From assembly GCA_051003795.1 (NCBI GenBank), contig JBPCKZ010000106.1, positions 1 through 16,365 of the forward strand: a stretch of DNA of 16,365 bases, written 5' to 3'. Both the position numbers and the translations under genes were made by a program. The notes under the pieces were generated by a model. It was given only the letters and a program-made list of their open reading frames with translations. It made no database searches and was not told the origin of the DNA. This DNA is from JALYXS01 sp051003795. Lineage in GTDB: Bacteria; Acidobacteriota; Terriglobia; Bryobacterales; Bryobacteraceae. This document shows, one piece after another, positions 12,982-16,365 of the stretch (positions are counted from its first letter, which is position 1; every line of letters begins with the position of its first letter).

Positions 12982-14301
12982 TTGAGATATCTTCCGAAAT
13001 CGGAATCGGAGCGGCAGGATATGCTGGCCGCGTGTGGCATTGCTTCAACCGAAGAATTGTTTTCTCATCTGCCGCCCGAGGTACGCATCGGGCGGCCTCT
13101 CGATCTCGCGCCGGGGATTTCGGAATACGAGATCGTCGATTACTTCAAGGCGCGCGCGAAGGAAACCGCCGCGGGATACGCATCGTTCCTGGGCGCGGGT
13201 GTATATTCGCATTACCGGCCGGTGCTAGTCGATACCGTCGTGTCGCGCGGAGAATTTCTAACGTCGTACACGCCGTACCAGGCCGAAATCTCGCAGGGCA
13301 CGCTTACCGCTATCTTCGAATTCCAGACGATGGTCTGCCAATTGACCGGCATGGACGTGGCGAACGCCTCGATGTACGACGGCTCGACCGCCGTTCCCGA
13401 AGCGGCCATGATGGCCGTCCGCGTGACTGGCCGGAGCGGAATTCTGGTCGCGCGTACCGTGCATCCCGAATATCGCGAAGTGCTCCGGACGTATGCCAAG
13501 CATCAGGGCTTGCCGGTTGAGGAGTTTGCCTTCGCCGCGGATTCGGGCGCGATCGATATCGAGGATCTCGAAGGCAAAATCGGCGGCGATACGGCGGCGG
13601 TGATCGTGCAATCGCCGAATTTTTTCGGCGTGGTCGAGAGGCTTCCGGCGCTTGCGGATCTGGCGCATCGCAAAGGCGCGCTGCTGATTTATGTATTCAC
13701 GGAAGCCGTCTCGCTCGGAATTCTGGAACAGCCCGCGGAAGCCGATATCGTCTGCGGCGAACTACAAAGTTTCGCGATTTCGCCGAGCTATGGCGGCCCT
13801 TACGCCGGCATCATCGCTTCGAAAGAGCAGTACATGCGGCAGCTTCCGGGACGGCTGGTGGGCGAGACTCTCGACACGCGCGGAAACCGGGCGTTTTGTT
13901 TGACGCTTTCGACGCGCGAGCAGCACATCCGGCGCGAGAAGGCGACTTCGAACATCTGCACCAATCAGGCGCTGATCGCGCTGATGGCGACGGTGTTCAT
14001 GACGGTTTACGGCAAGCGCGGACTGCGCGAGCTGGCGGTGCAGAATTTATCGAAGGCGCACTATCTCAGCTCTAAAATCAAGCCGCGTTTTAATGGGCCG
14101 TTCTTCAACGAGTTTGTCGCGTCCACGAACGGCACTCCGCCCGAAGCGCTGAACGAGAAGCTTCTTGCCGGGAAAATTATCGGCGGCCTGCCGCTCGCCA
14201 AATTCTATCCGGAATTGGGCAACTCAGTACTGCTCTGCGCGACTGAAATGGCGAGCCGCGCGAAAATGGATTCGTTGGCGCAAGAATTTCCCAGGTCATG
14301 A
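12982..14301 (+). CDS. gcvPA: Glycine dehydrogenase (decarboxylating) subunit 1
   Basis: This is the N-terminal half of the split P protein, which with GcvPB decarboxylates glycine and loads the aminomethyl group onto lipoyl-GcvH. At 439 residues the length is normal. Visible family segments are YLPKSESERQDMLAA, EIVDYFKARA, FLGAGVYSHYRPVLVD, TSYTPYQAEISQGTLTAIFE, ANASMYDGSTAVPEA, SPNFFGVVERL, QSFAISPSYGGPYAGI and GRLVGETLDTRG. The start is TTG at 12982: it gives the expected MRYLP N terminus and no ATG or GTG does. GGAGAG (12964-12969), inside the end of gcvH, is a distant Shine-Dalgarno (12 nt). The stop overlaps the gcvPB ATG (ATGA), fitting an obligate equimolar partner. Confidence 0.96.
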   Translation: MRYLPKSESERQDMLAACGIASTEELFSHLPPEVRIGRPLDLAPGISEYEIVDYFKARAKETAAGYASFLGAGVYSHYRPVLVDTVVSRGEFLTSYTPYQAEISQGTLTAIFEFQTMVCQLTGMDVANASMYDGSTAVPEAAMMAVRVTGRSGILVARTVHPEYREVLRTYAKHQGLPVEEFAFAADSGAIDIEDLEGKIGGDTAAVIVQSPNFFGVVERLPALADLAHRKGALLIYVFTEAVSLGILEQPAEADIVCGELQSFAISPSYGGPYAGIIASKEQYMRQLPGRLVGETLDTRGNRAFCLTLSTREQHIRREKATSNICTNQALIALMATVFMTVYGKRGLRELAVQNLSKAHYLSSKIKPRFNGPFFNEFVASTNGTPPEALNEKLLAGKIIGGLPLAKFYPELGNSVLLCATEMASRAKMDSLAQEFPRS

Positions 14302-15800
14302 TCGAAAAAGTCCGACAGCACATCGTCCAGAACGAAGATCTGCTCTTTGAAAGCAGTTCGCCCGGAAAGATCGGGTATCAACTTCCCGAGCTCGATGTTC
14401 CTTCCGTCGATCCGAAAACGGCTCTCGGCGCGGCGAACGTGCGCGCGGAAATCGAAGGCTTTCCCGAAGTGAGCGAGGTGGAGGCGATCCGGCACTTCAC
14501 GCGGCTTTCGACGTGGAATTACGCGATCGATCTGGGCCTGTATCCGTTGGGGTCCTGCACCATGAAATACAATCCGCGCGTGAATGAAGTGGTCGCGCGG
14601 ACCGAGGGCTTGGCGTGGGCGCATCCCTATCAGCCCGAATCGCTCTCGCAGGGCGCGATGGAGATCATTCATCGCCTGGAAATGGCGTTGATGGAAATCA
14701 CCGGCATGGATGCCGTGACGCTGCAACCGGCGGCCGGCGCGCATGGCGAGTTGACGGGCATTCTGCTGATCCGTTCGCTGCTCGAATCGCGGGGCAATCC
14801 CCGCAAGAAGATTCTGGTTCCCGATTCCGCGCATGGAACGAACCCTGCAACCGCGATGATCGCCGGGTATCACGTCCAAAATGTGAAATCGAACGCGAGG
14901 GGATTGATGGATGTCGAAGCGCTCGCGCGCGTCGTGGACGACGACGTCGCGGCGCTGATGGTCACGAACCCGAATACGCTGGGAGTGTTCGAAGAAAACA
15001 TCGTGCAAGTCGCGGAGATTCTGCATTCGCGCGGGGCGATGCTTTATATGGATGGCGCGAACATGAACGCGCTGGTGGGCATCGCGCGGCCGGGCGATTT
15101 CGGGGTCGATGTAATGCACATCAATCTGCATAAGACCTTTTCGACTCCGCATGGCGGCGGCGGACCGGGCGGCGGGCCGGTCGCAATCAAAAAAGAGCTT
15201 GAGCCGTTTCTGCCCGTGCCGCGCATGAAGCGAGTTGGCGAAAAGTGGGCTTTCGATTACGACCTTCCGCAATCGATCGGCAAAGTAAAAGCGTTCTACG
15301 GCAACTTCGGCGTGATGATTCGCGCGCTGGCTTACATCCTGGCCCACGGCGGCCCCGGATTGCGCAACGCCACGGCCGACGCGGTTCTCAACGCCAATTA
15401 TCTGCGCCACAAATTGCGGCCTTATTTCGATCTGCCATACGACAGCCCGAACATGCATGAAGTGGTCTTCAGCCACGACCGGCAGTTGAAGCAGGGCGTC
15501 AAGACGGGCGACATTGCCAAGCGCCTGATCGATTATGGATTCCATCCGTACACCACGAGCTTCCCGCTGATCGTGCATGGCGCGATGATGATCGAGCCTA
15601 CCGAGACCGAGAGCAAGCACGAGCTGGATACGTTTATCGACGCGATGATTTCGATCGCGAAAGAGATCGAGCGGGATCCGGAGATCGCGCGGCAAGCGCC
15701 CTACAACACGCGCACCACGCGGGTGGACGAAGTATCGGCTGCCCGGAAACCGATCGTGCGGTGGAGGCCCGAACGGGCTGGCAGCAAAGCCGCGGATTAG
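14298..15800 (+). CDS. gcvPB: Glycine dehydrogenase (decarboxylating) subunit 2
   Basis: The 500-residue C-terminal half of the P protein carries the pyridoxal phosphate. The Schiff-base lysine is Lys279 in INLHKTFSTPHGGGGPG. Other landmarks are PLGSCTMKYNP (83-93), WAHPYQPE (107-114), LQPAAGAHGEL (142-152), DSAHGTNPATA (176-186), MVTNPNTLGVFE (221-232) and MDGANMNAL (251-259). A Gly-rich stretch GGGGPGGGP sits just behind the lysine, as in relatives. The ATG overlaps the gcvPA stop by 4 bp. Length and ends are normal. Its last 40 bp overlap the start of the downstream membrane glycosyltransferase. A large antisense frame across this gene is a codon-bias shadow. Confidence 0.97.
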   Translation: MIEKVRQHIVQNEDLLFESSSPGKIGYQLPELDVPSVDPKTALGAANVRAEIEGFPEVSEVEAIRHFTRLSTWNYAIDLGLYPLGSCTMKYNPRVNEVVARTEGLAWAHPYQPESLSQGAMEIIHRLEMALMEITGMDAVTLQPAAGAHGELTGILLIRSLLESRGNPRKKILVPDSAHGTNPATAMIAGYHVQNVKSNARGLMDVEALARVVDDDVAALMVTNPNTLGVFEENIVQVAEILHSRGAMLYMDGANMNALVGIARPGDFGVDVMHINLHKTFSTPHGGGGPGGGPVAIKKELEPFLPVPRMKRVGEKWAFDYDLPQSIGKVKAFYGNFGVMIRALAYILAHGGPGLRNATADAVLNANYLRHKLRPYFDLPYDSPNMHEVVFSHDRQLKQGVKTGDIAKRLIDYGFHPYTTSFPLIVHGAMMIEPTETESKHELDTFIDAMISIAKEIERDPEIARQAPYNTRTTRVDEVSAARKPIVRWRPERAGSKAAD

Positions 15801-16365
15801 CGCTCATCGCGGCGGTGATTCTGCTGCTGCGGCTTCCGTTTCTCACCCAGGCGGTGCAGGGCGACGATCCCTATTTCCTCGCTAGCGCGGAGCACGCGCA
15901 GATCGATCCGCTTCATCCTAATCACACCACCTACGTTTTCGAAGGGCGCGACGTGGACTTTCGCGGGTTTCCGCATCCGCCGCTGAACGCCTGGTTTTTG
16001 GCGGGGCTGATTGCGGTGTTTGGGGACATTCGGGAAGTTCCGTTTCACGCTGCCTACATTGTGTTTTCGCTTATCGCGGCCGTGGCGATGTATGCGCTGG
16101 GGAGGAGATTTTCCCCGCATCCGGTTTGGGCTACGCTGCTGTTTGTGGCTGTGCCGGCGTTTGTGGTGAATGGGAATTCGTTCGAAGCGGATGTGCCGTT
16201 TCTGGCGTTTTGGACCGCCGGGATTGCTTGCTTCGCGTGGGATAGATTGGCGTGGGCCGCGTTTTTTTTGTTTTTGGCTTCGCTGACGGCGTTTCAAGCG
16301 GTGCTGGCGGTCCCGATTCTGGGAGCATATCTATTCAGTAAATTAAAAAAACAGTGTCCACACGA
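15761..16365 (+). CDS. GT-C membrane glycosyltransferase, 5' part (cut by window end)
   Basis: The frame is open from GTG 15761 to the window edge (201 codons). It starts VEARTGWQQSRGLALIAAVI with a first membrane segment ending LLRLPFLTQ, followed at once by QGDDPYF with the Asp pair (35-36) expected in the first external loop of GT39/RgtA-like GT-C enzymes. GFPHPPLNAWFLA, typical of the second membrane segment, comes next, then FHAAYIVFSLIAAVAMYALG, ATLLFVAVPAFVVN, EADVPFLAFW and AALIFLFLAS-like hydrophobic stretches. Such proteins move sugars from polyprenyl-phosphate carriers at the outer face of the inner membrane. The GTG overlaps gcvPB by 40 bp and has no clear Shine-Dalgarno; a start at 15815 would cut the first helix. 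The donor and acceptor are unknown. Confidence 0.75.
   Translation, partial: MEARTGWQQSRGLALIAAVILLLRLPFLTQAVQGDDPYFLASAEHAQIDPLHPNHTTYVFEGRDVDFRGFPHPPLNAWFLAGLIAVFGDIREVPFHAAYIVFSLIAAVAMYALGRRFSPHPVWATLLFVAVPAFVVNGNSFEADVPFLAFWTAGIACFAWDRLAWAAFFLFLASLTAFQAVLAVPILGAYLFSKLKKQCPH

Noticed and set aside
14205..15695. 496-codon open frame on the minus strand across gcvPB
   Set aside because: It is exactly antisense to a complete, motif-rich gcvPB; its product is Arg/His-rich with no domain. Long antisense frames are expected from the strong GC bias at third codon positions. The same applies to 11576-12625 (antisense to gcvT) and 9613-10527.
1..16365. CRISPR arrays, tRNA or rRNA genes, phage genes
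   Set aside because: No regularly spaced repeats, no tRNA cloverleaf or rRNA segments, and no phage structural or integrase genes were seen.

Overview
The window looks like a chromosomal segment of a GC-rich bacterium, most probably an acidobacterium of the Solibacter/Bryobacter type. This is an inference from gene content: a secreted multi-repeat protein with carboxypeptidase-regulatory-like folds, a small secreted three-Cys protein of a type common in that phylum, an 8-Cys zinc-ribbon protein next to cdsA, and a split gcvPA/gcvPB. No rRNA or other taxonomic marker is present.

Layout. (1) Positions 1-127 look like the end of an insertion sequence: two 22-bp direct copies of a terminal motif, finishing with 5'-TG...CA-3' polarity at about 127. 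(2) On the minus strand an O-antigen ligase/polymerase-like membrane protein (2074-3318) is followed after 3 bp by a hydantoinase A/5-oxoprolinase-type gene (136-2070), whose stop lies 8 bp from the IS-like end. (3) Positions 3319-3999 are a degraded stretch holding a frameshifted N-terminal relic of an ISL3-type transposase. (4) Positions 4000-6346 are a compact arsenic operon, arsR-arsM-aqpS-arsC, whose promoter lies inside a large dyad ending at the arsR start codon. Behind it is a decayed or orphan ORF with two copies of a GPDT...VWREA...DHVCV repeat. (5) uppS-cdsA (undecaprenyl-PP synthase and CDP-diglyceride synthase) are tightly linked and converge on a zinc-ribbon protein gene. (6) That gene diverges from a 49-codon ORF across only 16 bp, which contain a symmetric -10 element. 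(7) From 9448 to the window end runs one overlapping plus-strand series: a secreted beta-sandwich repeat protein, a small secreted Cys protein, gcvT, gcvH, gcvPA, gcvPB and the start of a GT-C membrane glycosyltransferase, which is cut by the window edge.

How the genes work together. ArsC reduces arsenate to arsenite. Arsenite can leave through the AqpS channel or be methylated by ArsM, and ArsR should release the promoter when it binds As(III). No ArsB/Acr3 pump, ArsA, ArsP or ArsH is in the window. GcvP(A+B), GcvH and GcvT form the glycine cleavage system and would use a lipoamide dehydrogenase and lipoylation enzymes encoded elsewhere. UppS, CdsA, the ligase-like protein and the GT-C protein all belong to envelope lipid or glycan metabolism. 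The ars block, flanked by degraded sequence and a transposase relic, looks like an accessory insertion into this otherwise housekeeping region.
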